The position numbers and the translations under genes were made by a program. Under the pieces are notes generated by a model. It was not told where the DNA came from, ran no database searches, and saw only the letters and a list, made by a program, of their open reading frames with translations. From the NCBI GenBank assembly GCA_963573385.1, contig CAUYLG010026878.1:1-64000 (forward strand): DNA of 64,000 nucleotides. Reading direction: 5' to 3'. Below, one piece after another: positions 15,025 to 36,547 of the stretch (the first letter of the stretch is position 1; every line of letters starts with the position of its first letter). The DNA comes from Cacajao melanocephalus. Taxonomy: Eukaryota; Chordata; Mammalia; Primates; Pitheciidae.

Positions 15025-15138
15025 CTTCACTGCTGCAGTAACTGCAGCGGTAGCTGCCAAGTTTAAACCTTGCCGTCCAAAGTTTACCATGGTTTCATAG
15101 CCTCGTTCCTTTGCTTGTACAATATAATCATCAATCTC
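15025..15138 (-). CDS. REEP3: REEP3 exon 5 (about residues 102-139)
   Basis: This 114-nt exon (38 codons, phase 0 on both sides) follows a pyrimidine-rich CCCCCAG acceptor and ends with an AAG/GTAATT donor. It begins [17 protein letters not shown], continues through a [11 protein letters not shown] segment and ends in an alanine- and valine-rich stretch. This is the cytosolic, probably helical region directly after the membrane hairpins. The family keeps the EIDDYI...AKERGYE pattern across REEP1-4. Because its length is a multiple of three and both boundaries are phase 0, the exon could be skipped without a frameshift, removing only this helix. Confidence 0.96.
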
Positions 15139-15259
15139 CTGGGGGAAAAAGCCAGAGATGTTAGTTTTACTTATAAACAGTGTTAAGAAGCCCCAAACTA
15201 GAACATTCTCCCTTTAATAGTTTCATGAATTTTATAGCATTAGCATGTGTTAATAGGCA

Positions 15260-15812
<553 letters not shown>

Positions 15813-15865
15813 TTCAGCCTAGGCATTTCTAAAAATAATTTATAGAAATAACTTATATAGCTTAC

Positions 15866-15986
15866 CCTTTCCTTTGAAGAAAGAAGTGGATGAAGGAATT
15901 TTCTATATATTAAACTTGCTCCTTTGGTATAGGGAGAAAGCAGCCATATGACAAAAGCAATCTTCAGCTCATAGTACAGAGGAAAC
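15866..15986 (-). CDS. REEP3: REEP3 exon 4 (about residues 61-101)
   Basis: This 121-nt exon has a T-rich acceptor ending in TAG at 15987 and an AGG/GTAAGC donor at 15866/15865. The first base completes the split tryptophan codon. Forty codons follow, beginning [20 protein letters not shown] and ending in LLSSKER. The [10 protein letters not shown] and GASLIYRKF elements are the second hairpin region of the TB2/DP1/HVA22 domain and its membrane-proximal basic end. Reading continues open into the intron, which makes the exon look longer in a simple ORF scan, but the strong donor and the phase match to exon 5 fix its end. A minus-strand Alu ends only 54 bp downstream of the donor, and another lies about 100 bp upstream of the acceptor. 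Both are in the sense of the gene. Confidence 0.96.
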
Positions 15987-16084
15987 CTAATAAGAAAAAC
16001 ATTTGGAAAAAAACTGCCAGTGAAAAAATAAACCACTGTGGAAATCACAAAAACACTTTTTATAAAGTTCAGTCACTATGCTAA

Positions 16085-16391
<307 letters not shown>

Positions 16392-16400
16392 CTATGCTAA

Positions 16401-17077
16401 GTTTTAGAATGTAAAAGTTAGTGATCAGGAGACAACCGTGTTTGAATAATCTTGTTTCAACTATAGATCAGTTCATGAAAGTGTGACCTGAGAGATTTCC
16501 CTGCTATAATATAAGAATCTTCCTTTGTAGTAAGCATAGGAAAGCTGCCAAACTGAATGCAGCAGTTAAGAGAGGGCACTAATACCATTTATCCAGTGCA
16601 TAAGGTTTGCCCACACTATCTGCAGAGTCAAACTGCCATGGAAGTACACGACCTACATCATATGATAGTTGTGCCTATCAGAGCACAACTTCATACACTT
16701 CAAGTGTACAATGTTTACCACATACACGCTTGTCTCCATCATTTTCAGAACTCCCCAAAAATATCCCTTCCAATTTCATTTGGCCAGAATTGCAGCACTC
16801 TGCAGACCTAAATTGTTCACTTGCAAGGAAAATTGCAAGGAAAATGGAACGTGTTACAATGGGTCTTCCCTGTTGGCCCAGTATACTTCCTCAACCAATG
16901 ACTGTGGCTTTAACCATGTGACTTGCTTTGGCTGGCAGAAAATGAATGTGATACATGTCATATGCAAGCAGAAGCTTTAAACACCCTTTGACTTCCTCAC
17001 TTCATCACCCTCAACCTCTTGCTTTTAGCTCTTGCCTTCTAACATGACAACAGCTGCTTCTTCAGCCTTGGTTTAAG
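16401..17077. other. Intron 3, probable unnamed old repeat
   Basis: Includes a 12-bp perfect tandem (TTGCAAGGAAAA twice, 16821-16844). ACCATGTGACTTGCTTTGGC near 16914 resembles a dispersed mammalian repeat that I cannot name. Open frames of about 100 codons overlap here on the plus strand but show no family features. Confidence 0.35.
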
Positions 17078-17236
17078 GGGCCAGGTGAGGATTACACACC
17101 TGTAACCCCAGCACTTTCAGAAGCCAAGCTGGGAGGATCACTTTAGCACAGGAGTTCAAGGGTGCAGTGAGCTATCATTATGCCATTGCACTCCAGCTTG
17201 GGCAACAGAGCAAGACCCTGTCACTAAAACAACAAA
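17078..17236 (+). mobile_element. Alu monomer or internally deleted AluJ
   Basis: GGGCCAGGTGAGGATTACAC passes directly to GGTGCAGTGAGCTATCATTA and ends GCAAGACCCTGTCACTAAAA. About 155 bp, lacking a full second arm. Confidence 0.8.
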
Positions 17237-18122
17237 GGTGACCTGACCCCAGCAAAGATGCAGCCAACCATTTTCCATTATGTAGCTTGAGCAAGAAATA
17301 AAAGTTTGCTTTTCTAACCCACTGTACTTTTACGGTTGTTTCTTGCTGCAGCAAAAGTTCACTAATATATAATGAGAGGCTCAGTATCTTGTCCATGAGG
17401 AACACATAAATGTAGTCCATTTATCACTAGGATAAATGATAACTGACCAAATTTGGGTTCTTCTGTCAAGGCAGGCAGGTAGAGGGCAGTGAGGATGACT
17501 TACTGTGTAGTCAACAAAGAGGTCTCTGCCACACTGCAATTACAGGAGTTTCTGGATTCAGTTGTTCATGTTAAACATTTTCTATATCGTTCACTTTTAA
17601 ATAACATATATAGGCTACATTTGCAATCAGAGAAAAATGAAGTCTTAAAAAAAGAACTTGGAAACTTAGATGTAGCATGGTTTGGGATCTGTGTTCTGTC
17701 ACTTAAAAACAAAGAGACCTCCCCAACCAAACCCCTATACCAAAAATATAACAGATAAATGAATGAGCTTTGGGGTACAGGAAGGGAAATTTTTACAGTA
17801 TTTCAAATCAGAAGAGAGATACAGTGATATCTGCAAATAAAGGAAGGTTGTTAAGAATATTTTAGTATGATGACTTCTATTTTTTTTTTCTAGCAAATCC
17901 AATAGGACCTAATGTACTACAAGAATAGGAGAAAGCAAAATGGGAAAGACAGTGTAAGGAGAGAATTGTAAAGGTTTGAAATAGACCAGGCAGAATGTAA
18001 GTAGACACTGACCAGGAGCAAGTAAAAGGAATGAGGTTCAAACTGATATCTATGTGAGCAGTTGATTAATTTTTTCAGCTGAATTTAGCAGCCCAGTTAA
18101 AGAAATAAAAAAGAATCATTTC
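17237..18122. other. Intron 3 sequence, nothing recognised
   Basis: An 89-codon plus-strand open frame (17489-17758) has no recognisable motif. No repeat identified. Confidence 0.4.
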
Positions 18123-18431
<309 letters not shown>

Positions 18432-19141
18432 GAGTAATTGTAAGGCAAATTTAGACTGAAGGTTTGTGTGTCAAGGGCAGATGAAGATATCAGCAAGGTA
18501 GTAAACCAAAATATCTTAAAAGGAGAAGTTCTCAAAGTGATGGCAGGGTTTCGATGGAAATGCACTACTGGAATACACCACAGGGAGATTTGAGTTGTCC
18601 AGTTAAGTACTGCTCCTTGGTAAAATGTTAAATCCTTGAGGATATAAACATGCTTTAATTTTGCCTCATCTATTTGGAACAGAGCAGCCAGGAAGCTGGT
18701 GTTGAGTGGGTGTCCATGTGGGTGCTGACGTTTTCCAGTTCGAATGTTTGTAGATGAGAGTTTTAAGGATAGGGAGGGGGGTGCTAAAACCAGATGCTGT
18801 GGGCTTCAAAAGAGGAGTCATTTAGGAAGTGCTACAGGAAAATTGTCTGAAGTCATCAGTGCAGAAAAGGATGATGACAATCAACTTTCCCTATTCCAAG
18901 ATACTGGGGGAAGGTGTGTGGGAGGTAAGCAGGGAGTGGCGTATGGGGAGGAAAATGAGCTGCCTTTATTTGATGGGGGCTAAAAGGAAAGTAGTGTCCT
19001 ATGGGAAAGCAGATGACAAAAACAAGTTGCTGGATAATTAGCTAACTTGATCAAAATCACTTAGTAGCAAGAGCAGGATAAGAACTCAGGACACCTGATA
19101 ATGAGTCTGTAGTTTGGCCCCTTCTCAGTAGTAAAACTTAC
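18432..19141. other. Intron 3 sequence downstream of exon 3
   Basis: No recognised repeat. An open frame at 18744-18983 lacks any family resemblance. Confidence 0.4.
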
Positions 19142-19218
19142 CAAGCAACTGTTTGATCTGCTACTGTTTCAATCACAGTATAGAGAGCAAAAACAATCCA
19201 GTACATCATCCATCGAAC
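19142..19218 (-). CDS. REEP3: REEP3 exon 3 (about residues 36-61)
   Basis: This 77-nt exon has a TTATTTCCAG acceptor ending at 19219 and a GTAAGT donor starting at 19141. It encodes VRWMMYWIVFALYTVIE, then TVADQTVA, and the first two bases of a tryptophan codon. It is the second hydrophobic stretch of the TB2/DP1/HVA22 domain, and the WMMYWIVFALYTVIE segment is the most family-diagnostic part of the window. Entry is in phase 0 and exit in phase 2. The exon sits between oppositely oriented Alus: a minus-strand copy about 155 bp upstream in transcript sense and a plus-strand copy about 710 bp downstream. That arrangement could pair in the pre-mRNA. Confidence 0.96.
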
Positions 19219-19367
19219 CTGGAAATAATAAAAATACTCATGAAACAACAGACGAAAATTATTTGCAACTCTGAATAATTATATGTATGTATGTGTTTCT
19301 GGATACATAGTATTTTGGGTCAAATGCAGAAAGTGATGGTTTAATTTTCAACAGGTTTTATGTTTGA

Positions 19368-19663
<296 letters not shown>

Positions 19664-19861
19664 TATGTTTGAGTTCTTCACATTACTACATCAACAGTCT
19701 TCGGATAGAAAGAGCAAAGATTAATAAATCTCTGGGAATTGATACAATATAATCTAGGAATCTAAATCAGGGAATTGGAAAAACAGGAAATATTTTTCTT
19801 AATTGGAAGAATGTTCTTTAAAAGATGTTATCTACTTGCTTCTTTATGAAGACTATACATT

Positions 19862-20157
<296 letters not shown>

Positions 20158-20330
20158 CCTTAACTATTTCATTGTTACATAAGTGATATAGTATAACATG
20201 ATAAGACTACATTTAATCTTTGTTAGCCTCGAAAATTTTATATTCCTTCCTTATTTCCCAATATGTAGAAATTGTTCAGGAAGCCAAGAACAATCCTGGG
20301 CTTTTTACTTCTATTAATGATACTTCCCTA

Positions 20331-20622
<292 letters not shown>

Positions 20623-21004
20623 GATGTATCCATAATGCTAGTTACCCAGGTGGAAAGTGTAAGTAAGGTTAGTCTCCTTCTTCTTCCCCTGATGTAAGAC
20701 TGTAATCTCCCACACATCTTTCTCCTTCTTCCACTCTAATTCCACAATTATAGTTCAGAATGTTTTAATCTCTTGTCCAAATCAGGGCATGCTGAATGGT
20801 CCCTGGCACTATGCATTCTCTTGGTATCTATCCTCCTCATAGAATGATGCCAGATCAATGATTCCTGAGTTAATTATCCCAAATTTTACTTTTTCATCTA
20901 CCTCAGTACATTTTTTCTTGTCTCTCAAGTGCACTGGAGTTTTACTAACAATTAAAATCTTTGCTCTTCCGTGCAATAATAATAGCAAATACACAATGCC
21001 ATGC

Positions 21005-21210
21005 CAATCAGGGGGCTAGGAATTACGTCGATAAATATATCACATAAATTAATTCATTTAATCTCTGTAACAACGTTTACAAAGTAGGAAATACAATTAC
21101 TTCCATCATAGATAAGAAAACAGTGGCACAGAGAGGTAAAAGAGAAGTCATTTGGCTAGGATTTGGGTCCAGGCTGCCTGACTCTGGAATTGGTTAACCC
21201 ATTATAGCAG
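21005..21210 (-). repeat. MIR remnant
   Basis: ATTCATTTAATCTCTGTAACA, then GTGGCACAGAGAGGTAAAAG and GTCCAGGCTGCCTGACTCTGG, matches MIR in reverse orientation. Confidence 0.75.
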
Positions 21211-22181
<971 letters not shown>

Positions 22182-22581
22182 CCTAAAGTTATCTTTTAGA
22201 GTCAATCATGACCATAGGCCTCCCTCCCAAAAAGAAATGAAGAAAAAAATGACTACAAACTAAACAATGTGCTTTTGTTAAGCTAGCACAGATTTTGGGA
22301 GTCATCAAGCTTTTTAAAACTAAACAACCTTTTACTGAAAAAAACAAAACAAAACTGTAAATACATTACAAGAGAAACTGTTCTGGCTGAGTCTCCCATT
22401 CAACCTACCTTAAGACTCTTGGGGAGACTCTGAGAAACCCTTGTGCTCTACAAGTATGGCTTGAAAAACAAGTAATATAGTGAACTCCTCTCATTTTACA
22501 CAGAGCCAAAATCAATAATTTGCTCAAGATCACTGCACTAGGAAATGGCTGAAGGAGGCACAGTCCACCTTGAAGCCCAAA
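22182..22581. other. Intron 2 sequence, nothing recognised
   Basis: Plain intronic DNA leading to the insertion cluster that starts at 22582. Confidence 0.4.
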
Positions 22582-22590
22582 GGATGCAGC

Positions 22591-22973
22591 TTTTTTTTTT
22601 TTTTTAAATACTTTAAGTTCTGGGGTACATGTGCAGAACGTGCAGGTTTGCTGCATATGTATGTATGTGTCATGGTGGTTTGCTGCATCTATCACCCCGT
22701 CATCTACATTAGGTATTTCTTCTAATGTTATCCCTCCCCTGTTTCCCCACGCCCTGCTATCCCTCCCCTAGTTCCCCACCCCACTGACAGGCCCCAGTGT
22801 GTGATGCTCCCCTCCCTGTGTCTATGTGTTCCCATTGTTCAACACCCATTTATAAGTGAGAACACGCGGTGTTTGTTTTTTTGTTCTTGTGTCAGTTTGC
22901 TGAGAATGATGGTTTCCATTTTTATCCAAATACTATGCAGCCACAAAAAAGGCTGAGTTCATATCCTTTGCAG
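22591..22973 (-). mobile_element. 5'-truncated L1PA-type 3' end
   Basis: Poly-T followed by ACTTTAAGTTCTGGGGTACA, the CATTAGGTATTTCTTCTAATG block, and further ORF2-end text (ACCCATTTATAAGTGAGAAC, ATCCTTTGCAGGG). Flanked by GGATGCAGC (22582-22590 and 22974-22982), the target duplication. It is interrupted by no other element but is followed immediately by two Alus at the same target. Confidence 0.93.
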
Positions 22974-22982
22974 GGATGCAGC

Positions 22983-23291
<309 letters not shown>

Positions 23292-23301
23292 GCAGCTTTT
23301 T

Positions 23302-23603
<302 letters not shown>

Positions 23604-23613
23604 GCAGCTTTTT

Positions 23614-25574
23614 AAACAAGCAGCTACCACCAGACCAGTCTCTCCAGTTCTTTAGGATTCCCTGGCTCTTTCCCTCTCCAGTACCCAGCACAGAGACCTC
23701 AGTGTAAACATTATCACCTCCTTTCCCAGTAAAGTGGAGGCTTAAGTGAAATAAGGCTCTCTTTACAGGAAATCTAAGACATTCTCAGAAAAATAAAAGC
23801 ATTTAAGTAACTGCTTGTTATTTTTCATTATTTCACATTTTCATTATTTCACAACTGTCTTGATGGTTGTGATCTTCCAAGGGGATAACAACTGTAAGTA
23901 ATGCTCCACGAATTGTTTTGATTTACTTGTTAATAGGGTTGAGCAGAGGGAAAAGGACTGTACAGATAGGAGCCATCTGCTGATATTCCCTGTATGACAA
24001 GTTGTGGAATGAATTAGAGCTGCTGCATATTCCACAGATTTCGAAAGTAGCTGTGCTTCAGTTAAGTGCTTATTCAATCTTCAGATGAAGTCATTAAATT
24101 TAAAACTCACAAAATAAATAAGTGCTTTAAAGTATTTTTTTTTTCTAAGAAAGCAAAAATTATATCTGTTTAGGTTGTGAGAATATTTAATAATGTCAAA
24201 AACAAAAGAGGGAGAAAAGGCTTCAATTTTTTAGTTAAACATCCAACAGCAAACCATCTAATCAATAGGGTATTTCTAGGCATTTTCCTGGTGAATTGAC
24301 TACAGTTCTACATATGCAAACCCCAGGATTTTAATTTGTCTTTAATTAATAAATTCTTTGACAATTTGATCTCTTGAACCTATGAATTTTTTGTTCTCAT
24401 CAGAAATATGAATCTTAAATATAGCTGAATACAGGCAAAAATTAAATGAATTCAATGGGCGTGTGTTATTCATGGAAGCAACCATAAAGAAAGTTAACCT
24501 TGAAAACACACTGCTTTCTTTTTTTCCATTAATGGATTTGGTTGAAAGTTTATACCAAATGACTACTCAGTGATGCTTTTATTAAAACTATACCTCAAGG
24601 CCACTCAGCCTACTGTTTAAGGTTTTTCCCAAAAGAAATAGCAGAAAGAAGTCAAGGTCGGAAAAAAAAAATAAAGCCTAAATGTATGTGAAGATAAAGG
24701 AAATATTCTTTAGATCAATAAAAAACATTGATAACAAAATGCAGTATTAATACCAAAAAATTCAAAGGAAAAAAGTACACTAATTATCTTATGAACATAT
24801 GGAACCAAATATAATAGAAATAATTGCTGTTAAAATATGTAAATACAAGTTAGTAATTTAACAGGTGACTTTAATAAATCACAATCCACCTTTTAAGCTA
24901 CTGAGGAAAAAAGTTACTAACTTTATTGATAGTAATATATTCTCAGGGAAGTGAGAACAAACAGTATTTCTTTCCAGTTCAGAAACAACTGGTAAAACCA
25001 ACAAACTGTTGTTTAGGTATCTTCACAAGAACAATGAATAATGACAAAGCTGTACCCAATATTTCCTTAAAAGTCCCTTTGGCCCTTGTCAGTCTACAAA
25101 TCCCCTAATCCCAGTGGTGCACAATTTCAACCCAGATGGCAGTTCATTTTCAGAAAGGGGGCTTGTATTATAGGAGGCTCACATAACATAGGAATTGCCT
25201 GAATACTCTGCAGTGCCCTTCTGTGTAGTCTACTCAATAACTACACAAAACTCAAGGAAAGAGAAAAAAAATTTCCTTGATCCCAGAGAACTTAACTATC
25301 CAACAAGGTCAAGTTTACACTTATAAGCACTAAGATGGGGAAACACACAGATACACCCTCCTTTTCATTAATCTTTCATGTAAAACATAATTAAGTCAAT
25401 TCTTGAGGACTCAGGTGGCAACATTAAAAACAACATTCATTGATTCAACTGTAAGTAAATCCTACCTGCCTCATGGCATGGGAATAGAAATATAAACATG
25501 ATATTTCCATCCTCAAGGATTCAACATTTCACTGGGCAAAAAAACAAGTAAATAACTGTGATTTTAAAAATGCT
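23614..25574. other. Intron 2 sequence, nothing recognised
   Basis: Nearly 2 kb of apparently non-repetitive AT-rich intron. No exon-like segment with both splice signals and a long frame stands out. Confidence 0.45.
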
Positions 25575-26544
<970 letters not shown>

Positions 26545-27245
26545 TACTTCCATAGATACCACCTCAGCCCAGATGACCATCACCTCCTGTCTGGATTATT
26601 TCAGTAGCATCCTAACTGGTCACTCCATTTTTTAAAATTCTATTCTGCATACAACAGTCAGGGTACCTCCTTAAAACAGAAGTCAAATCATGTCGTCCCT
26701 CTGCTCAAACCTCTCTCATGGTTCCCTATCATTGCTTACTACAGCCTGGAAGGCCCTGTGTATCCATCTGGCTCCAGCGATCTCTCTACTGCACCTCCTG
26801 TCCTGTTCTGCTCCAGCCACACCTGTTCTTTTACTGGCCCTAGTCATGTGCTGATATGCTCCTGAGGATGCATCCTTTTGGATGCTGTTTCCTTGTCTGA
26901 AATACATTTTCCCCAGTTATCCATGTGAATAGCTTGCTCACTTGCTTCAGGTCTCTGTTAGAATATTTTCTATGAGAGAGGCCTTTCCTGACTACCTTGT
27001 TTAAAATATCAACATTCTAACTCCCTTATTCTGCTTTATTTTTCTCTTTAGCATGTATCACATATCATAGGCACATCTAACAAGTATTTGCTTTTCCCCA
27101 CCTTCCTCTGCTTTTTCCCTAGTAGAATATAAACCCTAAGAGGACAAAGACTTTTATTTTGATCACTGATGAATCCTCTGTGCCTGACATAAAAGGTGTA
27201 AATAAATATATGTTGATGAATTGTTGAATGAATATGGGAATGTAC
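26545..27245 (+). repeat. L2 LINE 3' portion, about 700 bp
   Basis: Runs colinearly with L2: CACCTCCTGTCTGGATTATT, CCTAACTGGTCACTCC, AATCATGTCGTCCCTCTGCTC, GCCCTGTGTATCC, TGCTCCAGCCACACCTGTTC, GGCCTTTCCTGACTACC, then the AATAAATATATGTTGATGAA 3' terminus. This is one of the longest well-preserved ancient repeats in the window. Confidence 0.85.
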
Positions 27246-27353
27246 ATAGCTTAATGTGCTCCTTTTTGTAAGAACCGCAAAAGGCTAGAAAGTAGACAGG
27301 AGGTAAAGACATGATGAGTACATATAAACTAATATTTTAAGAGATCTGTTTTT

Positions 27354-29164
<1,811 letters not shown>

Positions 29165-29252
29165 TGTTTTCTTTGCCAAGAGTGTATCTAATGCCTCATA
29201 CAATACCTGGCACAAAACAGATGCTCAAAAACACTTATTGAAAGAATTAATA
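29165..29252 (+). repeat. L2 3' end remnant
   Basis: ATACCTGGCACAAAACAGATG and CTCAAAAACACTTATTGAAAG resemble the L2 terminus. Confidence 0.6.
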
Positions 29253-29253
29253 A

Positions 29254-29425
29254 GCCAGGCGCTGTGGCTCACGCCTTTAATCCTAGCACTTTGGGAAGTT
29301 TAGGTGAGAGGACTGCTTGAGCCCAGGAGTTCCAGACGAGCCCAGGGAACACAGCAAGACCCCATCTCTACCCCCACCACATAAAAATAATTAAAACAAA
29401 ACAAAACAAAACAAAACAAAAAACA
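29254..29425 (+). mobile_element. Alu left monomer (FLAM-like) with (AAAAC)n tail
   Basis: GCCAGGCGCTGTGGCTCACG to CAAGACCCCATCTCTACCCC, about 130 bp, followed by an (AAAAC)n tail at 29392-29425. Confidence 0.85.
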
Positions 29426-30694
29426 AATGAACTGGGCTAACTTAACAAGTGAGATTATAATTTCTATTTTTTTCTAATTACTTGGTAATAAACGTCTCTT
29501 GAAAGTGGTCACAATGAAATGGCAATCATTTTCACTTCTGGAGCACTTTACCTACTATATATTTTCTGACTAAGAAAATGTGATAAATATTTTCATTTAA
29601 AATAAAAATATTTAAATAAAAGAATCCTCAAATGGAATCTTAAAATCATTTAAATATCAAAAGGAATTTATTTTCCAAGGAAATATACTCTTATAATTAG
29701 GCAAGTTCTTTAGAAGAATATGGAGTCATCTGCAATATAAAGTCATAGTATCTAAAATTACATTCTGATTTATATAGTGCATGGATCAGATCAGATTATC
29801 CTACTTAACAAGCCAGCACTTGCTTTATTATTACTCAAATCCATAAGGCTTTTATAAAGCCTGAGCATTTCAGAAATCCAGACAGTCATGTGATGGAGTT
29901 CTTAGCTTCACCCTCTCAAAGGAATTAGAGGATATTTAAAGCTGGAGTGAATACTGTAAAATGAATGTACTCCTAGGCTAAATTTACTATCAAGAAAACC
30001 ATGCTTCATTTAATAGGTATGCATTTACCTACCCTAATGCCAAATGAAAAGTTAGCTTCTTTTCATGATCTCTTAACATTTTTCAACATAACAAGATTCT
30101 ATCATTTACATTCTTAGAGAAAACTTTTATAAAACTGATTTAGATCCCAGGATAAACAAATAAAGCAAACAAAAAGTAAGCTGCAATTGTAAAATGATCC
30201 TCATGATTTCCATCACAGAAACTGAAAGCACTACACAGGCCCCAAGTATACAGGGAAATATGTTATGGCTGGAGGTGCACTGTTGCAGATTTATAAGAGC
30301 CATAGATAATAGCAGTAATGGCTTCTTAACGTCCAAGTATTTTTCTTAAATGATACCTTTATATAACTTACTCTTGTTATGCTATGACCAGTGAAATACT
30401 ATGATAATGATGATATGTTAAATGCTATAATTGTAATAATTTACAGTTGTATAATAAAAAGAAAAATTAATGTGATGTATTAATTTGATGAATATTACTT
30501 AGGGCCTACTATGAACTTGGAAGTCAAGGTTTTCCTATACCCTCAAAGCTTTCATGGGGGGATTAGTATAATATAGAAGGATAAGAATAGGTGATTACCA
30601 GCACAATGTCTGATTCAACATATAACTACTAGTATTTTATTACATATTATATTACATATTATTCACTGCCTTGTATGAATAAAATTTCTTTACT
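29426..30694. other. Intron 2 sequence, nothing recognised
   Basis: AT-rich. The text near 30480-30580 (GGGCCTACTATGAACTTGG) may be a very old MIR/L2-age fragment, not firm enough to name. Confidence 0.4.
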
Positions 30695-30905
30695 TCCAAA
30701 AGAAAGCCTTCCCTAATTACCCCGACTCCCTCCAAAGATCATATATAATCTCTGTGTACTGTACTTTTCCTTTGTAACATATCCATATGGTTGGTTTATG
30801 TAACAACTACCTCTGCCATTTGACTGTAACAACAAATAGGGATCAAAAGTGTGCCTTGTTCATCCTCATATTCTCAGTACCTAGCAACCTGTGCCTGGAA
30901 AGCAA
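30695..30905 (+). repeat. L2 remnant
   Basis: AAAGCCTTCCCTAATTACCC, GTGTACTGTACTTTTCC, TCATCCTCATATTCTCAGTAC and AACCTGTGCCTGG follow the order of the L2 3' region. Confidence 0.65.
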
Positions 30906-33493
<2,588 letters not shown>

Positions 33494-33615
33494 TAAGATG
33501 TTTCTAAAATAAACTATTTGTTTATGTAAACATATGTTTTTAAAAGCAAACAGTGTAGTAAAGGTGTGGTGAAGAGCTGCCTGAGTGCCACAATAAAATA
33601 AGATACTGCTTAGTC

Positions 33616-33935
33616 AGTGGTTTTTAACTTGGCTGTGGATAAGAATCAAACGGGGATTACAGTTATACAGATTCCAAGGCCTAATCATCACAAGGTGCAG
33701 AGAAAGGGCAGACAGATGTTTAAAAGGCAAAGTCCACAGAACCATAGTCGAGAACACGCACAGAATCATTGCGATGTGAGATGTGGTCTGCAGACTACCA
33801 GCACTGGCATCACCTGGAAGCCTGTTGGAAATGCAGAATCTCAAGCTCAGGCTGGAACTATTAAATCAGAATCTGCATTTTAGCAGAATCCCAGGGGATT
33901 CTCATGATCATTAAATTTTGAGAAGCACTGCAGTG
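33616..33935. repeat. Two MER5-type hAT fossils
   Basis: CAGTGGTTTTTAACTTGGC near 33616 starts one element. ACCAGCACTGGCATCACCTGG, TTGGAAATGCAGAATCTCAAG and TTTTGAGAAGCACTG (33796-33932) mark a second of the MER5 kind. Boundaries are approximate. Confidence 0.6.
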
Positions 33936-34245
33936 AGAGGCTGCGCTGTGTATCTTCCGACAATATCAACTAGAGGAAGATGCTGCTATTTCCGAAGAGA
34001 ATGTAGTCTTGGGGTTAGAGAAAAGATGAACTTGGTACTGTGAGATCATTTGTTCAGTGTAAACATTTAAAATGTACCCTAATTTTCATAATGTTGTTTA
34101 GACACATTATCATTTAAAGGAAAACACCAATAAGCTAAAAAAAAAAAAAAATAGGAGTTGGGCCTTTAGCATACTTCTCAGAGGCACTGTTCATAGCTAT
34201 CAATTGAGTAGACAAAAGAATTTAAAACTCTAATTATTCTCATAG

Positions 34246-34860
<615 letters not shown>

Positions 34861-35292
34861 AAAAGACAAAATTTAAAGTAAATATTTGTATAATACATTT
34901 CAATGCATTTTAATTTTTTAGTGGTTTTTCAAAAAAACTTTTTCATTTTACATTTCCATTACATTTCTGGTGCTTTTAAAAGTTATGATGTTTTGGAGAG
35001 TGACTTTATTTCATATACTTAGCTACAATCTTCAGGAATAGCTCTAGCTTTTATATTTTTAGGAGGACCTTTCACGGTGTGATGGCAATCTGGTTGACAA
35101 TCTGATTATTACAGCTGTAGTTGGTAAAGCACTATATTTTTAAAATTACATAATGGAAAGATGATGTACATGTCTGGGTATTCCAAAGACAGATCCTGGT
35201 ATTGTGTGAAAGGGGAAACATCATTGCATAAATAATATAACCTTTAGCTGAAAAGGAAAAAATAGGTCTATCTGATATTATTAGAAAATACT
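34861..35292. other. Intron 2 sequence, nothing recognised
   Basis: AT-rich spacer. Confidence 0.4.
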
Positions 35293-35582
35293 CCTTTTTA
35301 AATTTGTTTAGAGGCAGGGTCCCACTCTGTCCCCCAGGCTGCAGTGCAGTGGCAAAATCCTAGCTCACTGCAGCCTCAGCCTCCTGGGCTCAGGTGATTC
35401 TCTTGCCTTAGTCTCCCAAGCAGCTGGGACTAGGCATGTGTTACTATGCCTGGCTATTTTTATTTTTTTGTTGAGATAGGGTCTTGCTATGTTGTCCAGG
35501 CTGGTCTGCTGGGCTCAAGTGATCTTCTTGCCTTGGCATCCCGAAGTGCTGGGATTATAGGCATGAGCCATCATGCCTGACC
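35293..35582 (-). mobile_element. AluJ-like, full length
   Basis: GAGGCAGGGTCCCACTCTGTC to CATCATGCCTGACC, with strong divergence. Confidence 0.92.
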
Positions 35583-35811
35583 CATTTTTAAAATAAGATA
35601 TAGGTAATTTAATATTTTGTCACTTAAATTTAGTATTGCTTGCTTAAACTCTTTTCTTGTTTTTCATTTTTTCAGTCCTTTTCTACCTTACTCTCTTAGT
35701 TATTTAAGTGTTTATTTTATTAAACTTGTTCAAAGAAACTCCTAGATATACTAATTCACCTGATTTTTTAATTTTTTGCTTTTTATATTGCTTTATTCAT
35801 CCTACATTTCT

Positions 35812-36106
35812 CTCTTTCTTTTTTGAGATGGAGACTTGCTCTGTCACCAGGCTAGAGTACAGTGGCACGATCTCGGCTCACTACAACCTCTGACGCCCTG
35901 GTTCAAGCGATTCTCCTGCCTCAGCTTCCTGAATAGCTGGGATTACAGACATATGCCACCACAACCAGCTAATTTTTGTATTTTTAGTAGAGAAGGGGTT
36001 TCACCATGTTGGCCAGGATGGTCTTGATCTTCTGACCTCATGATCCACCTGCCTCAGGCTCCCAAAGTGCTGGGATTACAGGTGTGAGCCACTGCACCAG
36101 GCCCTT
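35812..36106 (-). mobile_element. AluS-like, full length
   Basis: Perfect 13-bp target duplication ATCCTACATTTCT at 35799-35811 and 36107-36119. GAGATGGAGACTTGCTCTGTC to CACTGCACCAGGCC. Confidence 0.95.
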
Positions 36107-36185
36107 ATCCTACATTTCTTACAGATTCTTTTAATTTTGATAGTTCTTCCTTCCTTTTCAAAATAGTCTTTTAAAGCTATTATAG

Positions 36186-36480
36186 CTGGATGCAGTGGCT
36201 CACACCTGCATTCCCAGCACTTTGAGAAGCTGAAGTGGGAGGGTCACTTGAGATGAGGTGTTTGAGATCAGCCTAGGCAACATATTGAGACCCCGTCTCT
36301 ACAAAAAATTCAAAAATTAGCTGGGTGTGGTGGCACATATCTGGAGTCCCAGCTACTGAGGAGGCTGAAGCTGCTGGAGGATAGCTGGAGCCCAGGGTGT
36401 TGAGGCTGCGGTGAGCTTTGATCACACCACTGCACTCCAGCGTGGGTGACAGAACAATACTACCCTTGCCTCTCTCAAAA

Positions 36481-36511
<31 letters not shown>

Positions 36512-36536
36512 CACACAAAACCCCAAAACAAAAAAC
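36186..36536 (+). mobile_element. AluJ-like with A-rich and (CA)n tail
   Basis: Flanked by AGCTATTATAG at 36175-36185 and 36537-36547. The body runs GCTGGATGCAGTGGCTCACAC to CCTCTCTCAAAAA, and the tail carries (CA)n at 36497-36517. Inverted relative to the Alu 79 bp away. Confidence 0.92.
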
Positions 36537-36547
36537 AGCTATTATAG

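Noticed and set aside
29392..29425. Regular short repeats that could suggest an array
   Set aside because: These are (AAAAC)n units of an Alu-type tail with no spacers, so not a CRISPR-like structure. The same holds for (ATTTT)n at 12323 and (ATT)n at 50668.
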